In this document: piece after piece, positions 39,330 through 49,629 of the stretch
Layout of the letters: the number at the start of each line of letters is the position of its first letter
How positions within the stretch are numbered: the first letter of the stretch is position 1
NCBI RefSeq assembly: GCF_900659635.1
Contig: NZ_CAACVB010000015.1
Coordinates: 1 to 64,000 of the forward strand
DNA from: Actinomadura roseirufa
Lineage (GTDB): Bacteria > Actinomycetota > Actinomycetes > Streptosporangiales > Streptosporangiaceae
Length of the DNA: 64,000 nucleotides
Direction of reading: 5' to 3'
Position numbers and translations under genes: made by a program
Notes under the pieces: generated by a model
Seen by the model: the letters and a program-made list of their open reading frames with translations, nothing else
Database searches by the model: none
What the model was told of the DNA's origin: nothing

Positions 39330-41585
39330 TCAGCGCTTGCGGGCCTGGTGCTTGATCCGGCCCGTCAGCTCTGTGACCTGGTTGTAGATGGCGCGGCGCT
39401 CGGCCATCAGCGACCGGATCTTGCGCTCGGCGTGCATGACCGTCGTGTGGTCGCGACCCCCGAACTGCTGCCCGATCTTGGGGAGCGACAGCTCCGTCAG
39501 CTCCCTGCACAGGTACATCGCGATCTGCCGCGCGGTCACCAGCATCCGCGACCGCGACGGTCCACAGAGGTCCTCGATCGTCGTCCCGAAGTACTCCACA
39601 GTCTGAGCCATGATCATCGCGGCGGTGATCTCGGGCCCGGAGTCGTTGGGGATGAGGTCCTTCAGGACGATCTCCGCCAGCTTCATGTCGACCGACTGCC
39701 GGTTCAGGCTCGCGAACGCGGTCACCCGGATCAGCGCGCCCTCCAGCTCGCGGATGTTCGTCGCGATCTGGGACGCGATGAACTCCAGCACGTCCGGCGG
39801 CGCGGCCAGCCCCTCCTGCCGGGCCTTCTTCTGCAGGATCGCGATGCGCGTCTCCAGCTCGGGCGGCTGGACGTCGGTGGTCAGCCCCCACTCGAACCGG
39901 TTGCGCAGCCGGTCTTCCAACGTCACCAGCTCCTTGGGAGGACGGTCACTGGAGATCACGATCTGCTTGCTCGCGTTGTGCAGGGTGTTGAAGGTGTGGA
40001 AGAACTCCTCCTGCGTCTGCTCCTTGCCCTCCAGGAACTGGATGTCGTCGACGAGGAGGATGTCCACATCCCGGTAGCGGCGGCGGAAGCCGTCGGCCTT
40101 TCCGTCGCGGATCGAGTTGATGAAGTCGTTCGTGAACTCCTCGGAGCTCACATAGCGGACGCGGGCGCCATTGAAGAGGCTCTGCGCGTAATGGCCGATC
40201 GCGTGCAGAAGGTGCGTCTTGCCGAGGCCGGAGTCCCCGTAGATGAACAGCGGGTTGTACGCCTTGGCCGGCTGCTCGGCGACCGCGACGGCCGCGGCGT
40301 GTGCGAACCGGTTCGAGGAGCCGATGACGAACGTCTCGAACGTGTACTTGGGGTTGAGCCGGGCGTGCTCGGACGCGCCCGCCCCCTGGCCACCGGACGA
40401 ACCCGCCCCGGATCCGCCCGCCCCGCCTCCAGGGCCTCCAGGAACGCCGGGCACGGCGCCGGGTCCGCCCCCCGGGCCAGGGCCGGGGCCCCTGGCGTCG
40501 GTGCCCTCCTCGTCTCGGAAGGACCCCTCGCCCCGGTACGGCTCCTCCCCGCGATACTGCTCGGCCCCTCCGTACTGCTGGTCCGCGCCAGAGAAGGGCG
40601 ACTCCGAGCCCTTGAAGGGATCCTCGGCATGCCCGAGCGGGGCCTCCTTGCCGTGCTGCGCCTCCCGCCCCGGGGGCTCGGCGCGGCCGCCCGACCGCAG
40701 GGGGCCGAGCGTGCGGTCGTTCAGGTGGGACGGAGCGTGCGGCGGACGGCCCGCCGGCTCGCCGCCATAGCCCTCGAAGCCCTCAGGGCCTCCATAGCCC
40801 TCGGAGACGCCGTAGCCGTCTCCGCCGCCGTACCCCTCGCCGCCGGGCGCGTGGTGGCGTCCTCGTCCCGGATAGCCCTGGCCGCCGCGTCCGTCGAAGG
40901 GACCGCGTCCCGGCCCGGTCCCGTACGCGGGCGGGCGCGGCGCGGGCGGATAGGCGCCGCCGTGCTCGCCGTCCCGTTGCGGCCATCCACGATCGTCCTC
41001 GCCCTGTGGATAACTTCCGGGCATCCCGGGGTTGTGGGTAACTCCCGGCGGCGTCCGGTAGCCCTGCTCGTTGTAAGGCTGCTCGTTGTACGGCTGCTCG
41101 GCGTAGGGACGGTCGGAGCGGTCGTAGGGCTGCTCGCCGTACTGCTGGTCGCCGTAGGACCGGTCCCGTTCGCGCTCGTCGAGGGGGCGGTCACCATAGG
41201 AAGGTGCGGGATCGTGCAGGCCGGAGCCCGGTCCGAGCCCGCCGGGAAGCGGCGCCGGCAGGGGCTCCCCTGTGCCCGCGCGCGGGCCGCCGCCGCCCGG
41301 GCCGGGCCCGCCTCCCGCCCCCGCGGGCGGCTCGGGCTGGACGGTCACCGCGACGCGGATCTCCCTGCCCAGCTCGTGTGAGAGCGCCTGCGTGATCAGG
41401 TTGCGCAGCCGCGTCTCCAGGGCGTCCTTGGCGAACTCGTTCGGCGCGGCGAGGAGCGCGGTGCCCTCCACGAGGGCCAGCGGGCGGACCATGGGCAGCC
41501 ATGCACGGTAGCTAGGAGACAGATCGCTCTCGGACAGCGCCGTGAGGGTGCGGGCCCAGACCGATCCGAGATCCTGACCGTCCAT
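39330..41585 (-). CDS. dnaA: Replication initiator DnaA, very long linker
   Basis: A 751-residue initiator, long for the family (about 450-650 in most actinobacteria). Domain I is about residues 1-90. The linker spans about 90-400 and is rich in Gly, Pro, Tyr and Arg, with repeated PYNEQ and PEG motifs. Domain III starts [16 protein letters not shown] (about 405); Walker A GDSGLGKT is about 449-456; Walker [13 protein letters not shown] follows. Domain IV ends with [15 protein letters not shown], the box-binding signature. ATG 41585 has a GGAGG site upstream. A perfect DnaA box lies inside the linker coding region at 41005-41013. Confidence 0.95.
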   Translation of the reverse strand: MDGQDLGSVWARTLTALSESDLSPSYRAWLPMVRPLALVEGTALLAAPNEFAKDALETRLRNLITQALSHELGREIRVAVTVQPEPPAGAGGGPGPGGGGPRAGTGEPLPAPLPGGLGPGSGLHDPAPSYGDRPLDERERDRSYGDQQYGEQPYDRSDRPYAEQPYNEQPYNEQGYRTPPGVTHNPGMPGSYPQGEDDRGWPQRDGEHGGAYPPAPRPPAYGTGPGRGPFDGRGGQGYPGRGRHHAPGGEGYGGGDGYGVSEGYGGPEGFEGYGGEPAGRPPHAPSHLNDRTLGPLRSGGRAEPPGREAQHGKEAPLGHAEDPFKGSESPFSGADQQYGGAEQYRGEEPYRGEGSFRDEEGTDARGPGPGPGGGPGAVPGVPGGPGGGAGGSGAGSSGGQGAGASEHARLNPKYTFETFVIGSSNRFAHAAAVAVAEQPAKAYNPLFIYGDSGLGKTHLLHAIGHYAQSLFNGARVRYVSSEEFTNDFINSIRDGKADGFRRRYRDVDILLVDDIQFLEGKEQTQEEFFHTFNTLHNASKQIVISSDRPPKELVTLEDRLRNRFEWGLTTDVQPPELETRIAILQKKARQEGLAAPPDVLEFIASQIATNIRELEGALIRVTAFASLNRQSVDMKLAEIVLKDLIPNDSGPEITAAMIMAQTVEYFGTTIEDLCGPSRSRMLVTARQIAMYLCRELTELSLPKIGQQFGGRDHTTVMHAERKIRSLMAERRAIYNQVTELTGRIKHQARKR

Positions 41586-42348
41586 ACGCAAGGTCCCCTC
41601 CCCACAACTCCGACGAGCGGAGTACCTGACTGCCCAGCCCTCCCACGGTGTGAAACCGGCCTCGTGGGGCACGGCCGCGACGCGGGAGCCTTACTCTCTC
41701 ACGAGTTGTCCACAGAGTTGTCCACATGCTGTGCATGAGCATGGGGCGCCCTGTGTAAAAGTCCAGAGCGCAGACTCGGAGACGAGATCGGGGTGCCTAC
41801 CGGACACTCGACGACGCCGATGCGGGGCCGGGAGTGAAGCGGAGGTGGTACGCAGGAGGTCTGAACGAGGGGTGGAGCGATTTCGAAGGAGAAGTGAACG
41901 CCGACGTCGAGTCGTCGAAGATGTCGAAGGGGAGCGTCGGCTCGCTCGCAAGACCTTAGTCCCCTCCCGCGTCCCCTCGCAACATGAACAACGCGTTACC
42001 AGGGAGATGCCGGCGCCTGGCGTTCTCTGCTCTCCACAGGCCCTCCACAAGCCGTCCACAGGTCCTCCGCGGGCCTCCGCCGAGATGCCCAGGGGCCTGC
42101 CGCGAAGCCCTCTTGGAGGGCCTCCTCCAGGGCTTCCGCTCACCCTCCGGAACGCGTCGCTCGTTTGACCGCACAGGCATCTAGCCCGTAACGTTCTGAG
42201 GTCGAGTCGCATCGATGGAGATGACGCGTGCCCGCCGGCCGCCCTTCCTGGGAAGCACGGGTGGGCCCCCGCTGCGGGGGACCAGACGCGGCCCTCGATG
42301 CGAGTTATCGCGCCTGAAGACGAACCGACCGCAGCACTGGAGCCTCTC
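41586..42348. promoter_or_regulatory. dnaA/rpmH divergent control region with DnaA boxes
   Basis: A 763-bp gap with no supported gene. Two perfect TTGTCCACA boxes lie at 41706-41714 and 41718-41726, about 120-140 bp before dnaA, as expected for DnaA autoregulation. Further sites around 42030-42060 (CTCTCCACA, CCCTCCACA, GCCGTCCACA) form a second group nearer rpmH. It probably holds the dnaA and rpmH promoters. Confidence 0.75.
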
Positions 42349-42486
42349 GTGAGCAAGCGTACTTTCCAGCCGAACAACCGTCGCCGGCACAAGAAGCACG
42401 GCTTCCGGCTGCGCATGCGCACCCGCGCCGGGCGCGCCATCCTCTCGGGGCGGCGTGGCAAGGGCCGCGCCCGCATCGCGGTCTGA
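42349..42486 (+). CDS. rpmH: Ribosomal protein bL34
   Basis: A 45-residue large-subunit ribosomal protein. Sequence [20 protein letters not shown] is almost invariant in bacteria; the C-terminus is basic. GTG 42349 is the start, with GGAG 8-10 bases upstream. It is the first gene of the plus-strand run away from the origin, followed by rnpA within 13 bp. Confidence 0.97.
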   Translation: MSKRTFQPNNRRRHKKHGFRLRMRTRAGRAILSGRRGKGRARIAV

Positions 42487-42499
42487 CCGACCCCTTTCC

Positions 42500-42877
42500 A
42501 TGCTGCCGTCCGGGCACCGGATGCGGCGGCGGGACGAGTTCACGCTGGCCGTCCGGCGCGGTCGCCGCGCCGGACGGCCGACTGTCGTCGTCCATCTGCT
42601 CCCCTCCGGCGCGACCGGCGAGGCCGCCGATCCGGCGGGGCCCCCGCTGGTCGGGTTCATCGTGGCGCGCACCGTCGGCAACGCCGTCGTCCGCAACTCG
42701 GTCCGGCGCCGTCTCCGGCACCTGATGCGCGCGCACCTGGACCGTCTCCCAGCGGGTAGCCTGCTCGTAGTGCGCGCCAACCCCGCAGCGGGAAAGGCGC
42801 GCCCTGACGAACTGGCCGCGGATCTGGAGTCGGCACTCGACCGGCTGCTGCGGCCCGCGTCCAAGGGGCGGAGATGA
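42500..42877 (+). CDS. rnpA: Ribonuclease P protein component
   Basis: A 125-residue protein subunit of RNase P that helps the RNA cleave tRNA 5' leaders. The RNR core is [17 protein letters not shown] near residue 60-76 and the opening [20 protein letters not shown] binds the leader. ATG 42500 is the start, in the conserved rpmH-rnpA-yidD order. It ends with a 4-base overlap with yidD. Confidence 0.95.
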   Translation: MLPSGHRMRRRDEFTLAVRRGRRAGRPTVVVHLLPSGATGEAADPAGPPLVGFIVARTVGNAVVRNSVRRRLRHLMRAHLDRLPAGSLLVVRANPAAGKARPDELAADLESALDRLLRPASKGRR

Positions 42878-43275
42878 CGAGTCGGCCGGGGGACCTTTTC
42901 CCCGCGCAGCACACGGCGGGGACCCCGGGTCCCGTCGCCGCGGTGCTGATCCTTCTCGTCCGCGCCTACCGCCGCTTCTTGAGTCCCCTGCTCGGGCAGC
43001 AGTGCCGCTTCCGGCCCACCTGCAGCGCGTACGGCCTGGAGGCGCTCCATGTCCACGGCGCGCTGCGCGGCACGTGGCTGACGGCCCGGCGGATCGGCCG
43101 GTGCCATCCCTTCCACTCCGGGGGTTACGACCCGGTGCCGCCGAAGAAGACGTCTGGGACGTCCTTCCCCGAGGGGCCTTCCCCTCAGGACCAAGCCCCG
43201 GCGGCTTCTTCGAACTCCGGCCGCGAGGAGAGCGGCCCCGCCCTAGCAGAGCCCAAGGAGCTGCCCGGTGCTTGA
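42874..43275 (+). CDS. yidD: Membrane insertion factor YidD
   Basis: A 133-residue YidD/DUF37 protein. The core from about residue 23 to 95 contains [20 protein letters not shown] and [13 protein letters not shown], then [18 protein letters not shown], all family marks, including three cysteines. It helps YidC insert inner-membrane proteins, and binds the membrane via an amphipathic N-terminal helix. The last ~40 residues are a polar tail. Overlaps rnpA by 4 and yidC by 8 bases, so it is translated together with them. Confidence 0.93.
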   Translation: MTSRPGDLFPAQHTAGTPGPVAAVLILLVRAYRRFLSPLLGQQCRFRPTCSAYGLEALHVHGALRGTWLTARRIGRCHPFHSGGYDPVPPKKTSGTSFPEGPSPQDQAPAASSNSGREESGPALAEPKELPGA

Positions 43276-44278
43276 TTGGCTGTACGAGATCGTCGCTCAG
43301 CTCATTGTGTGGATTCACGCAGCGCTGAGCACCGTCGTCCCGAAGAACAGTGGGTGGGCCTGGGGCGGCTCGATCATCCTTCTCACCGTCCTGCTGCGGC
43401 TGGCCCTGGTCCCCCTCTTCGTGAAGCAGATCCACGCTTCGCGGAAGATGCAGGAGCTCAACCCCAAGGTCCAGGCGCTGCGCAAGAAGTACAAGAACGA
43501 CAAGCAGCGCCTCAACCAGGAGGTCATGAAGCTCTACCAGGAGAACGGCGCCAACCCGCTGTCGGGCTGCCTGCCGATCCTGGTGCAGATGCCGATCTTC
43601 ATTGGCCTCTTCCAGACCCTCAAGCGCATCTCGGACGCCAAGCCGGGTCACGACGTCTTCGCGTTGAACTCGGATCTGGTCCAGAGCGCCCAGAAGGCGA
43701 ACATCTTCGGCGCGCACATCCCGGACACCTTCCTCAACGCCTGGGGCGCCGACCCCAAGAGCTGGAGCGCGATCGTCGTCACGGGCATCGCCGTGGTGAT
43801 CAGCTCGTGCACGACGTTCTTCACCGTCCGTTCCAGCATGAAGCGCCAGCCCGTCACCGACGACGCCAACCCGATGATGCAGGCGCAGAAGATGATGGTC
43901 TTCCTCGCGCCGCTGTTCGGCCTCTTCGGTCTCGGCTTCCCCTTGGGCGTCCTCATGTACTGGGTCACGTCCAACAGCTGGACGCTGGCCCAGCAGCACT
44001 ACATCTACAAGCGGTACCCACCGCCCGGCACCAACGGCGACACGGGCGGCTCCGCCTCCGACGGCAAGGTGTCCACCACGAAGACGGGCGCCAAGGCGGG
44101 GACGAAGACCGCCGCCAAGGCCGGCGCGAAGAACGCCCAGACCTCGACCGGGATCAAGGCGAAGCTCAAGAAGGAGCCGGAGCCGGCACCCGAGCCGGAG
44201 GACACCAAGCCCAAGGTCGTCCGGAACCAGCCGACCCGTAAGTCGCGCAGCAAGCGCAGCGGCAGCCAGAAGCGCTAG
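43268..44278 (+). CDS. yidC: Membrane protein insertase YidC/Oxa1
   Basis: A 336-residue insertase. Five or so membrane helices: about 5-30, 35-60, 98-120, 175-200, 215-245. The cytosolic coiled coil KVQALRKKYKNDKQRLNQEV is between helices; the Arg in helix 1 (VLLRLALVPLF) is the hydrophilic groove residue. After about 255 a long basic tail of Lys, Ala, Thr (TKTGAKAGTKTAAKAGAK) binds ribosomes. It inserts proteins alone or with SecYEG. Overlaps yidD by 8 bases and is followed by jag. Confidence 0.96.
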   Translation: MLDWLYEIVAQLIVWIHAALSTVVPKNSGWAWGGSIILLTVLLRLALVPLFVKQIHASRKMQELNPKVQALRKKYKNDKQRLNQEVMKLYQENGANPLSGCLPILVQMPIFIGLFQTLKRISDAKPGHDVFALNSDLVQSAQKANIFGAHIPDTFLNAWGADPKSWSAIVVTGIAVVISSCTTFFTVRSSMKRQPVTDDANPMMQAQKMMVFLAPLFGLFGLGFPLGVLMYWVTSNSWTLAQQHYIYKRYPPPGTNGDTGGSASDGKVSTTKTGAKAGTKTAAKAGAKNAQTSTGIKAKLKKEPEPAPEPEDTKPKVVRNQPTRKSRSKRSGSQKR

Positions 44279-44315
44279 TTTGAATCCCGAGTCCGTGCCG
44301 GAGAAGGAGACCCCG

Positions 44316-44801
44316 TTGAGCCAGACCGACACCACCGAGGTCGACGTCCAGGCGCTCGAGCAGGAAGGCGAGATCGCCGCCGACTACATCGAGGGCCTGC
44401 TGGACATCGGTGACTACGACGGCGACATCGACATGGACGTCGAGGGCGAGCGCGCGGTCGTCGCGGTCGTCGGCGGCGCCCTCGACGAGCTGGTCGGCAA
44501 GCGCGGGGAGGTCCTGGAGGCACTGCAGGAGCTGACCCGGCTCGCCGTGCACCGCCAGACCGGCAACCGCACCCGCCTCATGCTCGACATCGGCGGCTAC
44601 CGGGAACGCCGCCGCGCCGAGCTGACCAAGCTCGGCACGGACCTCGCCGACGAGGTGAAGCAGGCCGGCGAGCCCAAGCCGCTCGCCCCGATGACCCCGT
44701 TCGAGCGCAAGATCGTGCACGACGCGGTGGCGGCCGCCGGGCTGCGCAGCGAGTCCGAGGGCGAGGAGCCCGACCGGTACGTGGTGGTCTATCCCGCCTG
44801 A
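44316..44801 (+). CDS. jag: Jag/KhpB RNA-binding protein
   Basis: A 161-residue RNA-binding protein. A KH-type domain (about 50-100, VVAVVGGALDELVGKRGEVL) is followed by an R3H domain (about 105-150, DIGGYRERRRAELTKL and LAPMTPFERKIVHDAV). The N-terminal Jag-N domain of Firmicutes is absent, as usual in actinobacteria. It follows yidC in most bacteria and binds RNA. TTG 44316 is chosen for AAGGAG seven bases upstream; TTG 44280 is upstream without such a site. Confidence 0.9.
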   Translation: MSQTDTTEVDVQALEQEGEIAADYIEGLLDIGDYDGDIDMDVEGERAVVAVVGGALDELVGKRGEVLEALQELTRLAVHRQTGNRTRLMLDIGGYRERRRAELTKLGTDLADEVKQAGEPKPLAPMTPFERKIVHDAVAAAGLRSESEGEEPDRYVVVYPA

Positions 44802-44812
44802 CCCGAACATAG

Positions 44813-44850
44813 GAGAACGGCCCCGGTGCATCCATGCCGGGGCCGTTCTC
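44813..44850 (+). terminator. Terminator after jag
   Basis: GAGAACGGCCCCGG (44813-44826) pairs with CCGGGGCCGTTCTC (44837-44850), a 14-bp stem with a 10-base loop. It ends the rpmH-to-jag run, before the minus-strand DUF6458 gene. Confidence 0.9.
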
Positions 44851-44954
44851 ATTGGGGGCGGGGCCCCGCGCCCTGACCCGGCGCGGGGCCCCACCGGGCG
44901 CCCGGTGCGCACCGCCGCCCAAGACAGCGCACCGGGCAGGCCGGGGGGAAGGTA

Positions 44955-45395
44955 CTAGCGGCGGCGTCGCGGGACGTCCGGCTCGGACATGATCGCGGGG
45001 CCGTTCTCCTCAGCGGGGTCCTGTGCGCGTGCGGGATCCTGCGCGACCGCCGGGTCCTGGGCGGCGTGGCCGTGCGTGACCCCCTGGTCGGCCGGATGCT
45101 CGACCACCCGTTCGATCCGCTCCACGGGACGACCCAGCGGCGGCGGGTCCTGGACGACGTGCTCCTCCCGCACGATCGTGCCGGGCTCGTCCCCGTAGGC
45201 CGGATCCGTGCCCGCCACCCTGCCGGCCCGCCGGCGGGGCCGGGTGTACCGCAGGGTGAAGCCCATGCTGATCAGGCCCACCAGGATCAGGATCCAGCCG
45301 ACCAGGTGGATGTCGACCCCGCTGAGATCGACGCGCAGGGCGAAGGCGAGGATCGCGCCGATGGCGATGAACGCGAGACTGACTCCGATTCCCAT
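44955..45395 (-). CDS. DUF6458 family membrane protein
   Basis: A 146-residue protein with two hydrophobic helices at residues 3-22 and 27-47 (MGIGVSLAFIAIGAILAFAL, HLVGWILILVGLISMGF), then a basic, polar cytoplasmic tail containing repeats (AQDPAVAQDPARAQDPAEE). DUF6458 is known from actinobacteria and of unknown function. ATG 45395 has AAGGAG eight bases upstream; the longer frame is chance. It sits opposite rsmG. Confidence 0.85.
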   Translation of the reverse strand: MGIGVSLAFIAIGAILAFALRVDLSGVDIHLVGWILILVGLISMGFTLRYTRPRRRAGRVAGTDPAYGDEPGTIVREEHVVQDPPPLGRPVERIERVVEHPADQGVTHGHAAQDPAVAQDPARAQDPAEENGPAIMSEPDVPRRRR

Positions 45396-45569
45396 GTGCC
45401 GAAGCTCCTTCCGGGGGCTGACGGGCGACACGCTCCTCCCTCTACCCGGCCGGCGGTGAATATTCGGGCGGTCAGACGGTCCTGACCCCGCGGACAGGGT
45501 CCGGACGTCCCCTGCGCTGGGACGTTGCGTGTGTACGCGGCCACATGTTTTTGTGGAACGATTCGTACG

Positions 45570-46259
45570 GTGGGCACTGCACGTGAGGTTTTCGGTGACG
45601 CGCTGCCGGTCGCGGAGCGCTACGCGGCGTTCCTCGCCGACGCCGGAGTGGAACGCGGGCTCATCGGTCCCCGCGAGGCCGACCGGCTCTGGGAACGGCA
45701 CCTGATCAACTGCGCGGTGGTGGCCGAGGCGATCCCGGACGGCGCCCGGGTCGTCGACGTCGGCTCCGGCGCCGGACTGCCCGGGATCGTGCTCGCGATC
45801 GTCCGCCCCGACCTGCGGGTCACCCTCCTGGAGCCGCTGCTGCGGCGCACCACCTTCCTGGACGAGTGCGTCGCGCTGCTCGGCCTCCCGAACGTCGAGG
45901 TCCGCCGCGCCAGGGCCGAGGAGGTGGCCAAGGAGTTCGCCGTGGACGTCGTCACCGCGCGGGCCGTCGCCCCCCTCGACCGCCTCGCCCGCTGGGCGCT
46001 CCCCCTGCTGCGTCCGGGCGGCGAACTGCTGGCCCTGAAGGGCGAGCGCGCCGCCGTGGAACTGGCCGAGGCTCGTCCCGTTCTCGAACGTTTCGGGGTG
46101 CGGACCACCGAACTGCTCCAAGTCGGTCGCGGTATGGTCGATCCGCCGACGACGCTCGTCCGAGTGGTCGCCGACCGCGAGGTCGGCCGGAACGGGGCGG
46201 TCGGGCGACAACAACGCGCGCCCCGGCGCGCTAAAGGGTCGAGGAAGAGGTCTTCATGA
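45570..46259 (+). CDS. rsmG: 16S rRNA m7G527 methyltransferase RsmG
   Basis: A 229-residue SAM-dependent enzyme that methylates G527 of 16S rRNA; loss gives low-level streptomycin resistance in many bacteria. Motif [17 protein letters not shown] is near residue 65-80, and the [13 protein letters not shown] helix precedes it. [20 protein letters not shown] near residue 125-145 is a family mark. I start at GTG 45570, giving [20 protein letters not shown]; the frame is open to 45525. The 3' end overlaps the parA start by 4 bases. Confidence 0.93.
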   Translation: MGTAREVFGDALPVAERYAAFLADAGVERGLIGPREADRLWERHLINCAVVAEAIPDGARVVDVGSGAGLPGIVLAIVRPDLRVTLLEPLLRRTTFLDECVALLGLPNVEVRRARAEEVAKEFAVDVVTARAVAPLDRLARWALPLLRPGGELLALKGERAAVELAEARPVLERFGVRTTELLQVGRGMVDPPTTLVRVVADREVGRNGAVGRQQRAPRRAKGSRKRSS

Positions 46260-47392
46260 GCACGGGACCAGGGCCGGGCCGGCCCGACCGCGCCGACGAA
46301 TCCCCCGACGATCAGCCGTCCGACCCGGCCGCGCCGGCCCAGGACGACGCCGCCCGGGGGGAGGCGGCGCCAGACGCCGCGCCCTCCGGACACGCCATGT
46401 GGGGCAACACCACGTCCGGCACCGCGGAGAACGTCGGCTACGTGCCGACGAACGCCGGCGCACAACAGCCGCCGGCCCCGCGTAAGGGCACATCTCAGGG
46501 GGAGTCAGAACTCGTGCGCGAGGCGCTCAAGGACGCCAAGGTTTCACATGAAACAGCGGTCAACGCACTCAAGGTGATGGCGGGCCGCAGGGAGAAGGAA
46601 TGGCCGCGGCCGGGACACTGCCGCATCATCACCATCGCGAACCAGAAGGGCGGCGTCGGCAAGACCACCAGCTCGGTGAACCTCGCCGCCTCGCTCGCGA
46701 TGCACGGGGCCCAGGTGCTCGTCGTCGACCTCGACCCGCAGGGCAACGCCTCGACCGCGCTCGGCGTCGAACACCACGCCGAGATCCCGTCGATCTACGA
46801 CGTGCTGATCGAGGACGTCGCGATGGAGGACATCGTCGTCCCGGCGCCCGAGATCCCCAACCTCTTCTGCGCCCCCGCGACGCTCAACCTCGCGGGCGCG
46901 GAGATCGAGCTGGTCTCCAAGGTGGCCCGCGAGTCCCGGCTGCGCCGCGCGCTCGACGCCTACGAGACCGACAAGTTCGACTACGTGCTGATCGACTGCC
47001 CCCCGTCGCTCGGCCTCCTCACCGTGAACGCCTTCGTCGGCGGCGACGAGCTGCTCATCCCGATCCAGTGCGAGTACTACGCCCTAGAGGGGCTCGGCCA
47101 GCTCATCCGGACCGTCGACCTCGTCAAGGCGCACCTCAACCCGAAGCTGAGCGTCTCCACGATCCTGCTCACGATGTACGACGCCCGCACCCGGCTGGCC
47201 GCGCAGGTGGCCGAGGACGTCCGCACCCACTTCGGCGACGTCGTCCTCAATACCGTCATCCCCCGCAGCGTCCGCGTGTCCGAGGCGCCGAGCTACGGCC
47301 AGTCCGTCATGACCTACGATCCCGGTTCCAGCGGTGCGCTGGCCTACAGTGAGGCGGCCTCCGAGATGGCGCACCGTGGAGCGGCCAAGTGA
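46256..47392 (+). CDS. parA: Chromosome partitioning ATPase ParA
   Basis: A 378-residue ParA/Soj ATPase. The first ~105 residues are an unstructured acidic/proline extension. The ATPase domain begins at [20 protein letters not shown] (deviant Walker A, residues about 123-142); [10 protein letters not shown] and [13 protein letters not shown] are the next motifs. It moves ParB-parS complexes. A parS-like 14-mer lies inside its coding region. It overlaps rsmG by 4 bases and parB by 4. Confidence 0.95.
   Translation: MSTGPGPGRPDRADESPDDQPSDPAAPAQDDAARGEAAPDAAPSGHAMWGNTTSGTAENVGYVPTNAGAQQPPAPRKGTSQGESELVREALKDAKVSHETAVNALKVMAGRREKEWPRPGHCRIITIANQKGGVGKTTSSVNLAASLAMHGAQVLVVDLDPQGNASTALGVEHHAEIPSIYDVLIEDVAMEDIVVPAPEIPNLFCAPATLNLAGAEIELVSKVARESRLRRALDAYETDKFDYVLIDCPPSLGLLTVNAFVGGDELLIPIQCEYYALEGLGQLIRTVDLVKAHLNPKLSVSTILLTMYDARTRLAAQVAEDVRTHFGDVVLNTVIPRSVRVSEAPSYGQSVMTYDPGSSGALAYSEAASEMAHRGAAK
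46541..46554. promoter_or_regulatory. parS-like site inside parA
   Basis: GTTTCACATGAAAC differs from the parS core GTTTCACGTGAAAC at one position. It lies in coding DNA of parA, as parS often does near origins. Confidence 0.75.
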
Positions 47393-48387
47393 GCCAGCAG
47401 AGACGTGGCCTGGGCAAGGGACTCGGCGCGCTCATCCCCACCGCCCCGCCACCGCCTCCCCCGGAGGAACCGGGTGCCGCGGGCGGACCCGGCAACCTGG
47501 GCGGTCCGCACCGGCCCGGCGCGGACGGCGCCGCCTCCGCCCCCGACATCGCACCCGTGGCTGGGGCCCACTTCGCGGAACTGCCCGTCCGCTCCATCAC
47601 GGTCAACCCGAGGCAGCCCCGGGAGCATTTCGACGAGCAGGCCCTGGAAGAGCTCGCCGAGTCGATCGGCATCGTCGGCCTCCTGCAGCCCATCGTCGTC
47701 CGCAGGGCCGACCTGCCCGACCACGACTATGAGCTGATCATGGGGGAGCGCCGCTGGCGCGCGTCCCAGCTGGCCGGGCTCGACGTCATCCCCGCGATCG
47801 TCCGCGACACCGGCGACAACGACCTGCTCCGTGACGCGCTCATGGAGAACCTCCACCGCCAGCAGCTCAACCCGCTGGAGGAGGCGGCCGCCTACCAGCA
47901 GCTCCTGCAGGACTTCGGCGCCACCCACGAGCAGCTCGCCACCCGCATCGGCAGGTCCCGCCCGCACATCACGAACACGCTGCGCCTGCTGAACCTGCCG
48001 CCCGCCGTCCAGCGCCGGGTCGCCGCGGGCGTCCTGTCCGCCGGCCACGCCCGCGCCCTGCTGTCCCTCGACAGCGTCGAGGCCCAGGAGCACCTGGCCC
48101 AGCGCATCGTCCAGGAGGGCCTGTCCGTCCGCGCCCTGGAGGAGCTCATCGCCCTCCGCGAGGTGGACGACAACGAGCCGAAGGCCCCCCGGCAGGGCCG
48201 CCGCAAGCTCCCCGTCGCGCCCGCCCTGAAGGAGCTGTCAGAGCGGCTCTCCGACCGCTACGACACCCGCGTCCGCGTCGACATGGGCCGCAACAAGGGC
48301 AAGATCGTCGTAGAGTTCGCCACCCTTGAGGACCTCGACCGCATCATCAAGTCCATGGCCCCCGACGACGAGCCCGCAACGGACTGA
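47389..48387 (+). CDS. parB: Partition protein ParB (CTPase)
   Basis: A 332-residue DNA-sliding clamp. Residues 1-55 hold the ParA-stimulating start ([15 protein letters not shown]) and a proline-rich stretch; the CTP-binding ParB domain has [19 protein letters not shown] and GERRWRAS (residues near 120 and 150); the HTH at about 175-205 reads parS ([19 protein letters not shown]). The C-terminal dimer domain ends [18 protein letters not shown] 47389 overlaps parA. A terminator hairpin follows. Confidence 0.96.
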   Translation: MSQQRRGLGKGLGALIPTAPPPPPPEEPGAAGGPGNLGGPHRPGADGAASAPDIAPVAGAHFAELPVRSITVNPRQPREHFDEQALEELAESIGIVGLLQPIVVRRADLPDHDYELIMGERRWRASQLAGLDVIPAIVRDTGDNDLLRDALMENLHRQQLNPLEEAAAYQQLLQDFGATHEQLATRIGRSRPHITNTLRLLNLPPAVQRRVAAGVLSAGHARALLSLDSVEAQEHLAQRIVQEGLSVRALEELIALREVDDNEPKAPRQGRRKLPVAPALKELSERLSDRYDTRVRVDMGRNKGKIVVEFATLEDLDRIIKSMAPDDEPATD

Positions 48388-48391
48388 CCCC

Positions 48392-48425
48392 CGCGCCCCG
48401 GACCCATGGTGGCTTCCGGGGCGCG
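48392..48425 (+). terminator. Terminator after parB
   Basis: CGCGCCCCGGA (48392-48402) pairs with TCCGGGGCGCG (48415-48425), an 11-bp GC-rich stem. Confidence 0.7.
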
Positions 48426-48569
48426 TTCCACGGAACGCCTCCGGTCCCTGGAACCCCGCAGGACGCCCCCCCTGCGGACTCCCGTGTGGACGGCCCCACA
48501 GGCCGGACAGTGGCGAGCGCCGGCAGCTCAGGAACACGGGCCCCGGCGGCCCTCATCGTGCCCTGTGCG

Positions 48570-49061
48570 TCAGTCGTCGAGTTCCTGCCGCAGACGTTTG
48601 ATCATCCGGTGGCCGCCGCCGGTCGCGGCGACCATCGCGACGAGCAGGCGTCCACCGGCGAAGCGCAGGCCGCCGCAGCCCGCGAAGCGGGTGCCGTCGC
48701 CTTCCGGGGTCGCCGCCATGCCGCCGATGACCAGGCGGCTCTGCATCAGGCACCAGCCGGGCTTCAGGACGACCTCGAAGTCGCCCCGATTGCCGAGGAG
48801 GCCGGCGGCCTTGGCCGTGAGCCGCTTCTCCGCCGGGTCGGGGGCGGCGGTGTCCCGGCCCACGACCCGGAATGAGCGGATGTCCGTGATCAGTGCGGGG
48901 ATGCTCGTCTCGACGTCGTCGACGTAAGCCCAGACCCGTTCGTAAGGGATGCGCAGGTGCTCCTCGGTGTACATGACGCCGGGGATCGAGGCGGCGAGCA
49001 CGCGCATGCGCCGGACCGGGTCCAGTTCGGCGACGGGCCAGGGGGCGGTCATGACGTCCAT
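48570..49061 (-). CDS. SRPBCC-fold protein beside an ECF sigma gene
   Basis: A 163-residue protein with the helix-grip pattern of the SRPBCC/START superfamily: TEEHLRIPYERVWAYVDDVE near residue 32-51, then beta-strands ending in a long C-terminal helix (GGHRMIKRLRQELD). It probably binds a small hydrophobic ligand. Its start overlaps the sigma gene stop by 13 bases, so it is translated with it. An anti-sigma would be expected next to such a gene; here the SRPBCC protein takes that place, which leaves open whether it controls the sigma factor. Confidence 0.7.
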   Translation of the reverse strand: MDVMTAPWPVAELDPVRRMRVLAASIPGVMYTEEHLRIPYERVWAYVDDVETSIPALITDIRSFRVVGRDTAAPDPAEKRLTAKAAGLLGNRGDFEVVLKPGWCLMQSRLVIGGMAATPEGDGTRFAGCGGLRFAGGRLLVAMVAATGGGHRMIKRLRQELDD

Positions 49062-49621
49062 GCCTTTCGGAAGGTGCTCTTGGCACGGCTCAGCCGGGAC
49101 TTCGCGGTGCCCGGCGAGATCGTGAGCAGGTCGGCCGCGGCCTTCTCGTCCAGACCCTCGATCTCGCGCAGGACGAGGATCGCGCGGTGTTCCGGTGACA
49201 GCCGGCCGAGAACGTCCCGGATGTCGGCCGCCAGTTCGGGGCTGCCGGCCGCCGGGACGTCGTCGAGTTCGGCGGGGATCTGGTGCTGGTTCCGGCGTGC
49301 GACGCGGACGGCCTCGCGCACCGCCGTCGTCCGCACCCAGCCATAGAGGGCACCGGGATCGCGGACGTTGCGCAGGCCCTGGAACACCGCGAGCAGTGCC
49401 TCCTGCGCCGCGTCCGCCGAGTCCTGGAGCGCGATCGGGCCACAGAGCCTGGCGACGTACGGAGTCAGGAGATCCAGGAGGTCGTTCATCGCCACCGCGT
49501 CGCCGCGCTGCGCCCTGCGGACGAGGTCGGCGGCGATGGCGAAGCGGTCGGGAGGGCGCGGTGCCGCCTCGCCGGTTTCCGCCACCTGTCCCATCCTCCC
49601 GTCCGTCGTGATGACCTGCAC
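49049..49621 (-). CDS. ECF-type RNA polymerase sigma factor
   Basis: A 190-residue ECF sigma factor. Region 2 is about residues 40-100, with YVARLCGPIALQDSADAAQEALLAVFQ; region 4 is about 130-180, with LGRLSPEHRAILVLREIEGL and HTH KAAADLLTISPGTAKSRLS. GTG 49621, eight bases after the hydrolase stop, gives a coupled start; ATG 49594 is an alternative but its SD sits too close. Reads as an operon: hydrolase-sigma-SRPBCC. No zinc-finger anti-sigma is adjacent, so its control is unclear. Confidence 0.8.
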   Translation of the reverse strand: MQVITTDGRMGQVAETGEAAPRPPDRFAIAADLVRRAQRGDAVAMNDLLDLLTPYVARLCGPIALQDSADAAQEALLAVFQGLRNVRDPGALYGWVRTTAVREAVRVARRNQHQIPAELDDVPAAGSPELAADIRDVLGRLSPEHRAILVLREIEGLDEKAAADLLTISPGTAKSRLSRAKSTFRKAWTS

Positions 49622-49629
49622 GAGAGTAT

